From positions 1 to 7,874 of the forward strand of contig RFWS01000048.1 in assembly GCA_009921985.1 (NCBI GenBank): a stretch of 7,874 nt of DNA. Reading direction: 5' to 3'. A program made the translations under genes and the position numbers. The stretch's first letter is position 1; every line of letters begins with the position of its first letter. Source of the stretch: a bacterium (GTDB lineage: Bacteria; Verrucomicrobiota; Verrucomicrobiia; Methylacidiphilales; Verrucolacustridaceae). The notes under the pieces were generated by a model. The model saw only the letters and a program-made list of their open reading frames with translations. It searched no databases and was not told where the DNA came from. Below, piece after piece: positions 1 through 6,738 of the stretch.

Positions 1-999
1 CCGACCTTCTTGAACCACCTCGGCCATGGCGCCAAGGCGATTGGAAACAAAAGTGCGTCCGTTGGCCCACGACTCCAAAAAGGTCAAGGGAAACGGCTCG
101 CTCCAGATGGAAGGAATTACTGAAAAAGCGGTCTGACCCCAGACCTCCCGCTGGCTGTCCTTGTCCAAGAATCCAAGAAAGTCAACATTGCTCAAACCCA
201 ACTCGCCGGCAAGCGCGTGAAGCTTTCTCCTTTCCGGGCCATCCCCTACAATCTTTAGTCTGCGTTCCGAAGAAGGGAGCAGTTTCCAAGCGCGCAAAAG
301 GTGGTCGACTCCCTTTTCCGGAGAAAGTCGGCCAAGAAAAAGCACGTGGCCATCAGGACATGGGGGGAGTGGGTCGCCCTTGGACTCGTAAAAATGGGGT
401 ACCACGTGAATCCTCTCCTCTGGCAATCCGATTTCCACATGCTTTTTTTTCTGCGCCTGGCTCAAAGCGATCCACCCCGCCATTTTTTTAAAAGAACCTA
501 TGTGGCGGATTCTTAAAGTAATGAGAGTTGCCATTCCGCTAATGAGTCGACTGTCGTGCCAACAGGCCGTCTGGAAGGCCGGCCAAAAGTTGCCGCCCAG
601 GCATTGCTCGCAAGCTCTACCGTGATTCAAAAAAAAGCCGTTGATACAACCCATCCGGTAGTTGTGCAGGTAGTGGACCACGGGAACTTTGAGCGAAAAA
701 GCCTCTTGGTAGACGGAGGGGGAAAGACCGTGAAGGACGTTATGGATCAGCCAGAGGTCGAATTTTCCCACTTCCTGGTATCTTCTAAGGCGCCGGGCTA
801 CCGGCAGGTTGTAAAAAGAACGAAAAGGAGCGCCGATCCGAGTCCAAGGAGTAGAACCAAGAAGCTCTTCTGTGGATCCCAGGAAATACTCGACATCGTA
901 TTTTTCCTGGAGAGCATCCCCAATCCGGTACACCGAGTTTTCTTCCCCCCCGGGATTAAGGTAGCGGCTGAAAACCTGGAGGATTCTTAAACGGCGCAC
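1..999 (-). CDS. GT4 family glycosyltransferase, 3' end cut by the window edge
   Basis: Likely transfers a sugar from a nucleotide-sugar donor during polysaccharide assembly, as a cytoplasmic or membrane-associated GT-B enzyme. The visible 333 residues contain the whole N-terminal acceptor domain (NPGGEENSV near residue 15, HNYRMGC near 112) and most of the C-terminal donor domain: FLGRLSPEKG at 221-230 (donor-phosphate loop with Arg and Lys), VGDGPER at 251-257 and an EX7E pair, E301 and E309, in EPFPLTFLE. Four cysteines (118, 130, 133, 146) form a cluster typical of one GT4 subgroup. The reading frame is still open at base 1, so perhaps 50-70 residues are missing. The start is GTG at 999: AGGA at 1010-1007 lies 7 bases upstream, and an in-frame TAG at 1011-1009 excludes longer forms. 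A GTG at 1005 is possible but too near that AGGA. The gene is divergent from the GT2 gene. Family is certain; donor and acceptor sugars are unknown. Confidence 0.93.
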   Translation of the reverse strand, partial: MRRLRILQVFSRYLNPGGEENSVYRIGDALQEKYDVEYFLGSTEELLGSTPWTRIGAPFRSFYNLPVARRLRRYQEVGKFDLWLIHNVLHGLSPSVYQEAFSLKVPVVHYLHNYRMGCINGFFLNHGRACEQCLGGNFWPAFQTACWHDSRLISGMATLITLRIRHIGSFKKMAGWIALSQAQKKKHVEIGLPEERIHVVPHFYESKGDPLPPCPDGHVLFLGRLSPEKGVDHLLRAWKLLPSSERRLKIVGDGPERRKLHALAGELGLSNVDFLGFLDKDSQREVWGQTAFSVIPSIWSEPFPLTFLESWANGRTFVSNRLGAMAEVVQEGR

Positions 1000-1005
1000 G
1001 TCCAC

Positions 1006-1024
1006 ATCCTATGGCAGATAGGAT
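1006..1024. promoter_or_regulatory. Perfect inverted repeat over the start region of the left GT4 gene
   Basis: ATCCTAT and ATAGGAT are exact reverse complements separated by 5 bases, in the 95-base spacer between two divergent glycosyltransferase genes. Read as minus-strand RNA, it is a 7-bp stem with a 5-base loop whose 3' arm holds the AGGA ribosome binding site (1010-1007) used by the gene starting at 999. It could therefore restrain translation, or as DNA serve as a binding site for a dimeric regulator. No clear -35/-10 pair could be recognised in the spacer on either strand, and no second copy of the repeat was seen. Function is inferred from position only. Confidence 0.45.
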
Positions 1025-1094
1025 CAAGATAAAGATGAAGGTTCATTCCGTGGGAAGGTTTGAAGGGCAGAGGGTCTGAAAGTAAGCTGGAGCC

Positions 1095-2036
1095 ATGGAT
1101 TTCACCATCGTGACCCCCAGCTTCCGGCAACTTAATTGGTTGGAGCTATGCATCGCGTCCGTGGCGGATCAAAAAGATGTAAGGCTGGAACATATTGTTC
1201 AGGACGCTGGAACGACCGGTTTTGACGATTTCAGAAAAAAAATGTCCAAAAAGTGGCCCGATCGGAACGGATATCGCCGGATCATGATCAGCGAGCCCGA
1301 CCAAGGCATGTACGACGCGGTCAATCGGGGGTTAAAAAAAGGAAGCGCCCCCTTGTGCGCCTACCTCAATTGCGACGAGCAGTATTTGCCGGGTGCGTTG
1401 GCGCGAATCTTGAATCTGTTTCAAGCCCAACCCAGCCAAGAAATCTTTTTTGGAGGGGTGCTGATTGTTGGTCAGGAAGGGCGGCTAATCTCCGCGAGAA
1501 AACCCGTCCGGCTCCTCCTGCCCCACGTCACGACATGTCACCTTCCCAACTTTACCTGCGCTATGTTTTTTCGCCGCCGGCTGCTCGAGGCCCGTGGCGC
1601 CTGGTTTGATTCCCGGTGGAGGGATTGCGCAGATGCGCTTTGGATTATGGATCGGCTGAAAGACAGTACGAAGATCGGCCGGTGCATGGAATTTACCACG
1701 GCATTCACCGATACCGGATCCAACATGAACCTTTCACCGAATGCCATCCGCGAGGCAGGTGAAATCAGGGAATCCGCCCCATTGATTTGGCGTTGGTTTA
1801 AATTGGTCTGGGTGCTTTTGCATTGGGCCGGGAAATGGCTGGATGGCGCCTACCGGAAGCAGGCAATTCATTATTCGCTTTACACTTTTAAGTCCGGCCA
1901 TCATCGCGAAGACTTTTTCAAGCGAAACGCCTCCCCTTTATGGGCAGAAAGGTGGTTTGTGCGGGACAGAATTCATTGGGAAAAAATGAAAAGACGCCTC
2001 CTTCCGCCAAGCCGAGCAAAGCATCAAATTAAATAG
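1095..2036 (+). CDS. GT2 family glycosyltransferase
   Basis: A GT-A fold inverting glycosyltransferase that should add one sugar to a growing glycan on the cytoplasmic face of the membrane. The 313-residue protein opens with the family's first strand (TIVTPSF at 4-10), followed by the nucleotide-binding VQDAGT (35-40), the EPDQGMYDAVNRGL block (67-80) and LNCDEQYLPGAL (91-102). The last occupies the metal-binding DxD position but reads C-D-E rather than the usual S-D-D. ADALWIMDRL at 179-188 is the expected acceptor-side helix. The tail (about 229-246) is rich in Trp and hydrophobic residues and may touch the membrane; it is not a clear transmembrane helix. The ATG follows GGAG at 1089-1092 with only 2 bases between. 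The gene stands alone on its strand, divergent from one neighbour and convergent with the next. Length is normal for this subgroup. Sugar specificity cannot be told. Confidence 0.93.
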   Translation: MDFTIVTPSFRQLNWLELCIASVADQKDVRLEHIVQDAGTTGFDDFRKKMSKKWPDRNGYRRIMISEPDQGMYDAVNRGLKKGSAPLCAYLNCDEQYLPGALARILNLFQAQPSQEIFFGGVLIVGQEGRLISARKPVRLLLPHVTTCHLPNFTCAMFFRRRLLEARGAWFDSRWRDCADALWIMDRLKDSTKIGRCMEFTTAFTDTGSNMNLSPNAIREAGEIRESAPLIWRWFKLVWVLLHWAGKWLDGAYRKQAIHYSLYTFKSGHHREDFFKRNASPLWAERWFVRDRIHWEKMKRRLLPPSRAKHQIK

Positions 2037-2042
2037 GAAATC

Positions 2043-2055
2043 GCCCGATTCGGGC
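2043..2055 (-). terminator. Small hairpin between convergent genes
   Basis: GCCCG and CGGGC pair exactly around a 3-base loop in the 20-base gap between the converging stops of the GT2 gene (2036) and the ligase-like gene (2057). On the minus strand the stem is followed by a T-rich stretch (GATTTCCTATTTAATTT), so it could end the ligase transcript. On the plus strand no T tract follows. The stem is short, so termination is only plausible. Confidence 0.35.
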
Positions 2056-2056
2056 T

Positions 2057-3691
2057 CTAAGAGAGAGGGGGTCGCTGTTGGTAAAACCCGGCGGCTGTCG
2101 GGCGCCAGGCGATCGAATCTCCTTGAGGGGAATCCCGACCCTGCAAATCCATGACTGGAGAGATAGCCCAATTGGCCTTGAGGCGCTCGAAACGGTAAAG
2201 AAGCATAATGACCGGACATACTTGAATCAAAAAATTGGTTAGATCACCGAAAAGCAAGAAAAAGCCGATAACTTGTGGGGTGAGCAGAGCCAAGGTCCAG
2301 ACCTGGATGGGAGTTATCTCCCGGGGCGGGGTCTTGGTCACGTTCCGAAAAGCGTAAATCAGAAGGCAAACAGAAAAGGCGGTGAAAAAGGCGGCACCGA
2401 CCATGCCCGCAACTAGCAGGATGTGGACGGGACCCTCATGAGGTTGGCGCATCTCGATAAACCTGCGCACATCCGCGAAATCGTCTCCGGATTCCTTTTG
2501 GCGCTGGGCAATCGCTCGATAGACATCGGATTCGACTTTAGCCAGTTCCGGATCAAAATGGTAGCCGACACCCAAAAAGGGGTGTCTGGGGAAATATTCC
2601 CGATAAAAGAGGGCTTTCATTTTTTCACGCCATTCACTGGAGGCATCCGCCTCACCTTTGGCCTTGATATCCCAATCTCCGGGCAAAAAGGAAAGGGCCC
2701 TTTGCATCGCGAGCGGATAATCAAAGACCTTCCCCTGAGTCAGCGCGGCGGCAAAAGCCGCCATCAAAGCCACTGGCAGAATTAAAAAAGACCGCCAACG
2801 GACGGAGGCGTAGAGTCCTGCCAAAAGAGAGAAAAAATATCTCACAACCATGTTGCGAAAACCGCTGACGGCACAAAAAAGCCCCCCCAATAAAACCGTC
2901 GGCAAGGCCCAGAGACGAGAAGGCTGAAGCCACGTGTAGGCCGGGAAGTAACACAAAGTCACTAATCCCACCGCCGTTCCAAGCCTGCCAAGGGTTCCGA
3001 TCCGGGTGACACCGGTCTCGCCAAGAAAGTTTCCCTGAAGGGAGGCGCCGTACTGCGTTAAGTTGACACCGCTGTAAACTCGCCAAATGTAGGGAGCGGT
3101 GAATGGTGCGAAAGTGCTTAGTGTATCCGGCACAATGTCCACAAACGAACCTAAAAAATAAATCAGTGGCACAAGTTGCAAGTCTTTCCAGCGCATTCTC
3201 GGGAACGATGCGAGCAGGGGCACACACAAAGAGGAAATGAAAACTTTAAAATATTTGCGTCCTCCCCAACCTCCTCCTCCCAAGAGCTTGATGCCGATAT
3301 CACCCGAGCTGATCCAATGATAAAGAACCACTGCCAAGACCCCTGCCAAGGGCATCCACAGCAATGCCGGTCCCAACTTCCAGGCCACATCCAAACCAAA
3401 AATGGTCCGGAGCAAAAGGTAACTAAAGACCGTAATGATCGCCAACTCCTGCATGGAGAAATTGAGGGGCAGAAAGTTCAAATTCCCGTCGATCGAGAGG
3501 CAAAAGGGAATGATCATCCAGCAACGGTCGCCTAAGCAGTAGACAAACAAAAGAAGGACCGCCACCGCGCCGAGAGTCAAAAGCGGAAGCGTGTTGCCGC
3601 TCAGGGTTTCGCTGGTCAGCCAAGGCGCGGCGACAAAAAAAGCCCCGGTAATTAAGAACAAGCAGACTTTTTGGACGGTTAAGTTTTGCAC
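2057..3691 (-). CDS. O-antigen ligase/polymerase-like polytopic membrane protein
   Basis: Probably joins polysaccharide units in the periplasm, either polymerising repeats (Wzy-like) or moving the finished chain to its acceptor (WaaL-like); the two share a fold and cannot be separated here. The 544-residue protein is largely hydrophobic helices. After a group of N-terminal segments (from about residue 9) comes a loop with SGFRNMVV (276-283), two more helices, and then a large polar periplasmic loop (about 322-420). That loop holds LSFLPGDWD (333-341), SSEWREKM (351-358), HPFLGVGY (370-377) and HEGPVHILL (418-426), the last two matching the G-x-G-Y and His-containing part of the Wzy_C domain. 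Three helices and a hydrophilic cytoplasmic tail (about 502-544) follow. The start is GTG, 8 bases after AAGG (3703-3700). It lies 139 bases downstream of the methyltransferase on the same strand; that gap shows no clear promoter or terminator. Somewhat longer than the usual 400-480 residues. Confidence 0.88.
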   Translation of the reverse strand: MQNLTVQKVCLFLITGAFFVAAPWLTSETLSGNTLPLLTLGAVAVLLLFVYCLGDRCWMIIPFCLSIDGNLNFLPLNFSMQELAIITVFSYLLLRTIFGLDVAWKLGPALLWMPLAGVLAVVLYHWISSGDIGIKLLGGGGWGGRKYFKVFISSLCVPLLASFPRMRWKDLQLVPLIYFLGSFVDIVPDTLSTFAPFTAPYIWRVYSGVNLTQYGASLQGNFLGETGVTRIGTLGRLGTAVGLVTLCYFPAYTWLQPSRLWALPTVLLGGLFCAVSGFRNMVVRYFFSLLAGLYASVRWRSFLILPVALMAAFAAALTQGKVFDYPLAMQRALSFLPGDWDIKAKGEADASSEWREKMKALFYREYFPRHPFLGVGYHFDPELAKVESDVYRAIAQRQKESGDDFADVRRFIEMRQPHEGPVHILLVAGMVGAAFFTAFSVCLLIYAFRNVTKTPPREITPIQVWTLALLTPQVIGFFLLFGDLTNFLIQVCPVIMLLYRFERLKANWAISPVMDLQGRDSPQGDSIAWRPTAAGFYQQRPPLS

Positions 3692-3830
3692 CCCAATTAC
3701 CTTACGGTATCAACCTTGCTGGGCAAAGTTGAGGGTCGTTTGGCTGATTCGTTCGCAGGTCATATGGACTTCAACATTTATTGATCAGTCATCTAAGGCA
3801 ATTTCCCTTTATTTCGCAGAGCGGTTTGAA

Positions 3831-4664
3831 TCATGCTTTGGGTTTTCGACAAACAAAGAAAGCGTATGATGGGGCAAGTTTTTCGATCCACCGTTTCCGG
3901 TAGTAACGATAATTCCAACCCGAACATTTGCAGGCAACTAGGTCGATCCAAACCCAGAATTTAGAGTTGTAGGTGTCCACGCCAAGGCGATCTCGCAGAT
4001 GCCGCAATGGAGGAAACTCAAATAAGGTCTTATGGATCACGTGGAAACCGATCGTCTCCAACTCGTCTTGTAGCCACTTTTGTGGAAACCCCCTCTCGCA
4101 GGGGGCAAGCCCGCGCTTGCGGGGCAAGTGCCATGGACCAAGACTGGTGATAGGCTCCTTGATTAAACAAACTCCCCCCCTTTTGAGCGTTCGATACAAC
4201 TCCTTCAAAACAGAGGAAATGTTGGGAATGTGGTGCAGAACCGCAATCGCGGCCTGGGTGTCAAAAAACTCATCGGGAAAGTCCAGCACCCCATCGGGCC
4301 GAGCCTTTTTGTAAGTTATGGTTTTACCATCCTGGAAATAACCCTCTGCCGATTCGACGATGTAGAGGTGCTCGATCCATTTCTTGACGGGGCGGAATTC
4401 CTCCGCATTTCCGCTGCCCAGCCCCAAAACTTTTCCCAGAGAGTGGCGTTGGCCCAGGACCCAACGAAAGCCGCAGGACCAATGCAGCCAGTCATTGTTG
4501 GGCATCCGCTTTTTGCCGTGCTCGTAAATTTCAAAACACGCGTTTTCTTCAAGCGAATACCATTCGCGGATTTGTTCAGGCGTGAAGTCATTGCCAAAGA
4601 CTTTTTTTCCGGAATAAAATTCCTGAAGGGCTGCTTCGGTTTTGCCCGTCAAAGAGGAGTGCAC
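3831..4664 (-). CDS. Class I SAM-dependent methyltransferase, 5' end probably frame-disrupted
   Basis: Transfers a methyl group from S-adenosylmethionine, most likely to a sugar or sugar nucleotide given the neighbours. In the 277 residues counted from the GTG at 4664, motif I is VLGLGSGNAEEF (79-90), the acidic strand end is VESAEG (103-108), AIAVLHHIPN (139-148) is the motif II region, and RTLKRGGVCLIKEP (158-171) is the motif III region. An N-terminal helical part (FTPEQIREWYSLEE, 27-40) precedes the domain and a basic aromatic tail follows it. The GTG has no good ribosome binding site, and coding-looking sequence continues upstream in frame (see the 4665-4717 entry), so the real start is uncertain. 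It precedes the ligase-like gene on the same strand and may share a transcript. The methyltransferase call is firm; substrate is unknown. Confidence 0.85.
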   Translation of the reverse strand: MHSSLTGKTEAALQEFYSGKKVFGNDFTPEQIREWYSLEENACFEIYEHGKKRMPNNDWLHWSCGFRWVLGQRHSLGKVLGLGSGNAEEFRPVKKWIEHLYIVESAEGYFQDGKTITYKKARPDGVLDFPDEFFDTQAAIAVLHHIPNISSVLKELYRTLKRGGVCLIKEPITSLGPWHLPRKRGLAPCERGFPQKWLQDELETIGFHVIHKTLFEFPPLRHLRDRLGVDTYNSKFWVWIDLVACKCSGWNYRYYRKRWIEKLAPSYAFFVCRKPKA

Positions 4665-4717
4665 GGCCCCAAGAATCGCCCAAAGGCCATGGTTTTCAAA
4701 TTGAAAGTCAGGCTCAT
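4665..4717 (-). other. Probable true 5' end of the methyltransferase in a shifted frame
   Basis: Reading upstream from the GTG at 4664 in frame gives FENHGLWAILGAV directly before HSSLTGK, which looks like protein rather than leader. That frame stays open to a TGA at 4769-4767 but contains no ATG, GTG or TTG; only a CTG (4766) and an ATT are present. One frame away lies ATG at 4717-4715 with a strong AGGAG (4725-4721) 3 bases before it, but that frame stops after 22 codons. A single missing base between about 4702 and 4710 would join MSLTF to the conserved-looking frame. This is either a real frameshift or a sequencing indel; initiation at GTG 4664 remains possible. Confidence 0.5.
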
Positions 4718-4826
4718 GGACTCCTGGCGTGGATCCAAGCGGTGATGACGTTTCCCAATGGTTCAGTCAGCTAGATCGCACCAGACGGGGTGGACACCTG
4801 CGCCCTGCAAAGGTTAAGTTTACTGA

Positions 4827-5270
4827 GTGGATCGCCATCCAATTAATCCGCACATCAGCAACAAGCGGTTTTCCCGTATTTTAATTCGGGCATCCCGTGC
4901 CCGGGGAAAGTTCTGGGCGAAACTCCTATTTCTTTTAGCGGGTTCGGACTTTGGGATCCCGCTTCCGGCGAGCACCTTCTTACCCCACCCTCACGGGATC
5001 GTGGTGGGTCGGGGGGTACGTCTTGGGTCCAACGTGGTCATCGGTCATCAAGTCACTCTTGGGGGCACAGAGTTTGACCTTCAAAAAATGCCGGAAATTG
5101 GAGATGGAGTGTATTTGGGGGCTGGCTGCAAAGTTCTTGGACCGGTCGTGGTTGGCCAAGGCGCCACGATTGGGGCGAATGCGGTGGTCACAATGGACAT
5201 TCCGCCGGGATCTGTGGTGGTGGGCGCGAACCGCATCCTCGAAGGGCATCGAAGTCCCTACGCCAGATGA
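4827..5270 (+). CDS. Serine-acetyltransferase-like hexapeptide-repeat O-acetyltransferase
   Basis: Likely moves an acetyl group from acetyl-CoA to a hydroxyl of a sugar in the polysaccharide. The 147 residues have a basic amphipathic N-terminus (13-38), then a left-handed beta-helix: LPHPHGIVVGRGVRLG (52-67), NVVIGHQVTLGGT (69-81), IGDGVYLGAGCKVLGPVVVG (91-110) and ATIGANAVV (113-121), with the usual closing turn IPPGSVVVGANRIL. His54 matches the catalytic His of the CysE family, but the Asp normally just before it is Pro53. The protein is also far shorter than CysE (about 270 residues), so polysaccharide decoration is more likely than cysteine synthesis. GTG at 4827 is forced because an in-frame TGA directly precedes it; the nearest AAAGG (4809-4813) is 13 bases away, a weak site. 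It overlaps the next gene by ATGA, so the two are probably translated together. No clear promoter is visible in the 162-base gap upstream. Confidence 0.87.
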   Translation: MDRHPINPHISNKRFSRILIRASRARGKFWAKLLFLLAGSDFGIPLPASTFLPHPHGIVVGRGVRLGSNVVIGHQVTLGGTEFDLQKMPEIGDGVYLGAGCKVLGPVVVGQGATIGANAVVTMDIPPGSVVVGANRILEGHRSPYAR

Positions 5271-6271
5271 AAATCGCCTTTGATTGTCACGTGCCCTTTT
5301 CATTGGCGCACGGGGGGGCCCAGATTCAGATCGAACAAACCCAAGCGGCCTTGATTCGCGTCGGCATGGATGTGCAAATGTTTCCTTGGTGGGACAGCGC
5401 CAGCTGTCCTGATTTGATTCATTTTTTTGGTAAACCGCCCCTATCCTACGCACGTCTTGTCCGGCAAAAAAAAATCCGCTTGGTAGTTGCAGATTTGTTA
5501 ACTTCCCAAGGATCCAGAAACGCCTGGCAGCGGCTTCCTTTCCGCGTGGTCTGTGGAATGGATCGAATCCTGGGGGGCAGGCTGAGGAACAAGCTGGGAT
5601 GGTCGGTGTATGACCTGGCAGACTGCTGTGTTTGCCTGACGCCTTGGGAAGCTTTCCTGGTTCGCACAATGTACGGGGCGCGAAACGCGCGCATCGAAGT
5701 GGTGTCCAATGGCGTGGAGAAGGCTTTTTTGGAGGCAAAAGGAAACCATTCGCGGATGGGACATCTGGTCACCACTGTCACGATCACAGCCAGAAAACGC
5801 GTTGTGGAGATGGTGCAGGCCGCCGGGTTGGCCAAAGTAAAATTACGGGTGATTGGCCGGCCGTACCACGCGGAGGATCCCTACCATCATCTTTTTCTCA
5901 ACGCACTTCAGCAATCCAAGCCTTGGGTGGAGTATGTCGGACCGATTGATGATCGCAGCAGACTAGCCGAAGAGTATCAGAAAGCGGCCGGATTTGTCTT
6001 GCTAAGCTCGATGGAGAGTCAAAGCCTATCCGCGCTTGAAGCCGCGGCCTGCGGTTGCCCCCTGCTTCTGAGCGACCTGCCTTGGGCCCGCTCTTCTTTT
6101 CAAAGCGAAGCCAGTTATGTCCCGATTGGTTCCGCTAATCGGACCGCGGTTTTTCTTCGAAAATTCTTCGATAATATTTCGAGCGCCCCCAAGGCAAAAA
6201 AAGTCCCATCTTGGGACGATGTGGCCAAGCATTTAGTCGAGGTTTATCGTGTGGCGATGGCCTCCCGGTAA
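5267..6271 (+). CDS. GT4 family glycosyltransferase
   Basis: A GT-B glycosyltransferase expected to add one sugar to the lipid-linked glycan. The 334 residues start with MKIAFDCHVP and a glycine-rich AHGGAQIQ (14-21) typical of the acceptor domain; the interdomain region is VVSNGVEKAFL (145-155). The donor domain carries TITARKR (172-178, expected phosphate-binding Arg/Lys), LRVIGRPY (193-200) and an exact EX7E pair, E250 and E258, within SSMESQSLSALEAAACGCP. It is a little shorter than the usual 350-400 residues because the N-terminal domain is compact. The ATG overlaps the acetyltransferase stop by 4 bases, suggesting coupling and perhaps that the acetylated sugar is the one this enzyme transfers or receives (inference). 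An A9 tract at 5466-5474 lies inside the gene. The last 28 bases overlap the end of the minus-strand GT4 pseudogene. Confidence 0.92.
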   Translation: MKIAFDCHVPFSLAHGGAQIQIEQTQAALIRVGMDVQMFPWWDSASCPDLIHFFGKPPLSYARLVRQKKIRLVVADLLTSQGSRNAWQRLPFRVVCGMDRILGGRLRNKLGWSVYDLADCCVCLTPWEAFLVRTMYGARNARIEVVSNGVEKAFLEAKGNHSRMGHLVTTVTITARKRVVEMVQAAGLAKVKLRVIGRPYHAEDPYHHLFLNALQQSKPWVEYVGPIDDRSRLAEEYQKAAGFVLLSSMESQSLSALEAAACGCPLLLSDLPWARSSFQSEASYVPIGSANRTAVFLRKFFDNISSAPKAKKVPSWDDVAKHLVEVYRVAMASR

Positions 6272-6272
6272 A
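6243..6272. repeat. 30-bp imperfect palindrome holding both convergent stop codons
   Basis: TTTA at one end pairs with TAAA at the other. Counting inwards, 11 of 15 positions are Watson-Crick pairs and one more is a G-U wobble (in RNA); pairs 8, 10 and 14 from the edge mismatch. The plus-strand TAA (6269-6271) and minus-strand TAA (6246-6244) sit at mirror positions. The palindrome therefore encodes YRVAMASR-stop on one strand and YREAIATR-stop on the other. It could form a weak bidirectional terminator hairpin, though no T tract follows on either strand. Confidence 0.5.
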
Positions 6273-6738
6273 TCTGGAGATGTTGTTCGGCAATGATGCG
6301 GGGGTGAAAGCGGGCCGTAGCCTGCTTGCGGCCTTGATCCGCCAAACGCCTGGCGAAATCCGGTTTATCCAAAAGTGTTTTCAGGGCCTGAGGCATGGTT
6401 TCAGGCCGGGATGGATCGGTAAGAATTCCCGTGAATCCATCCTCAATCAGATCGGGAACGCCGCCTACGTTCGAAGCGATTACGGGAACACCCGCAGCTT
6501 GGGCCTCAAGGACCACCATGGGGCAATTGTCCTCCCACGTGGGCAGCATGAGCACCGAGGCTTTGGAGAATTCGCTGCGCAGTTTTTCCCTGTCGAGCAT
6601 CCCCCCCCAAACGCACCAAGGCCTTGTGCCAATAAGCTCAAGAAACTTTTTTCCGTAGGGATCATTGGCGCACTTTCCAAAAAAGCGCACTTCAAATGAC
6701 AGTTGTCTCGCAAGCGGATCGAGGGAACGAATCGGCAT
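6244..6738 (-). CDS. C-terminal half of the broken GT4 glycosyltransferase
   Basis: This is the donor-side GT-B domain without its first strand. SFEVRFFGKCANDPYGKKF (14-32) leads to WCVWGGMLDREKL (41-53) and the active-site segment LPTWEDNCPMVVLEAQAAGVP (65-85), whose E-D-N pattern with the second Glu at 78 is that of the EDN subgroup. VGGVPDLIEDGFTG (91-104) and the closing helix IIAEQHLQIYREA (148-160) follow. The ATG at 6738 is only the first in the frame: no ribosome binding site precedes it, and it lies inside the upstream half (47-base overlap), so independent translation is doubtful. A G8 tract (6601-6608 on the plus strand as C8) is read through in the correct frame. Confidence 0.68.
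   Translation of the reverse strand: MPIRSLDPLARQLSFEVRFFGKCANDPYGKKFLELIGTRPWCVWGGMLDREKLRSEFSKASVLMLPTWEDNCPMVVLEAQAAGVPVIASNVGGVPDLIEDGFTGILTDPSRPETMPQALKTLLDKPDFARRLADQGRKQATARFHPRIIAEQHLQIYREAIATR

Noticed and set aside
556..990. Open plus-strand frame of 144 codons opposite the left GT4 gene
   Set aside because: Its translation has no family pattern, while the minus strand over the same bases reads as an excellent GT4 acceptor domain.
3692..3830. Promoter or terminator between the methyltransferase and ligase-like genes
   Set aside because: A TGATCA palindrome and AT-rich patches are present, but there is no convincing -35/-10 pair and no stem-loop with a T tract.
4230..4745. Open plus-strand frame of 171 codons opposite the methyltransferase
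   Set aside because: It is the antisense shadow of a clear SAM-binding domain, including motif I, and has no recognisable protein pattern.
4980..5738. Open minus-strand frame of 252 codons opposite the acetyltransferase and GT4 genes
   Set aside because: The plus strand carries hexapeptide repeats and GT4 motifs; the minus frame is Pro/Arg-rich and featureless.
6722..6738. Programmed +1 frameshift at CCC-A joining the two GT4 halves
   Set aside because: The geometry would allow a +1 slip at LLP, but the joined protein would still lack the interdomain segment, and no stimulatory element is evident.
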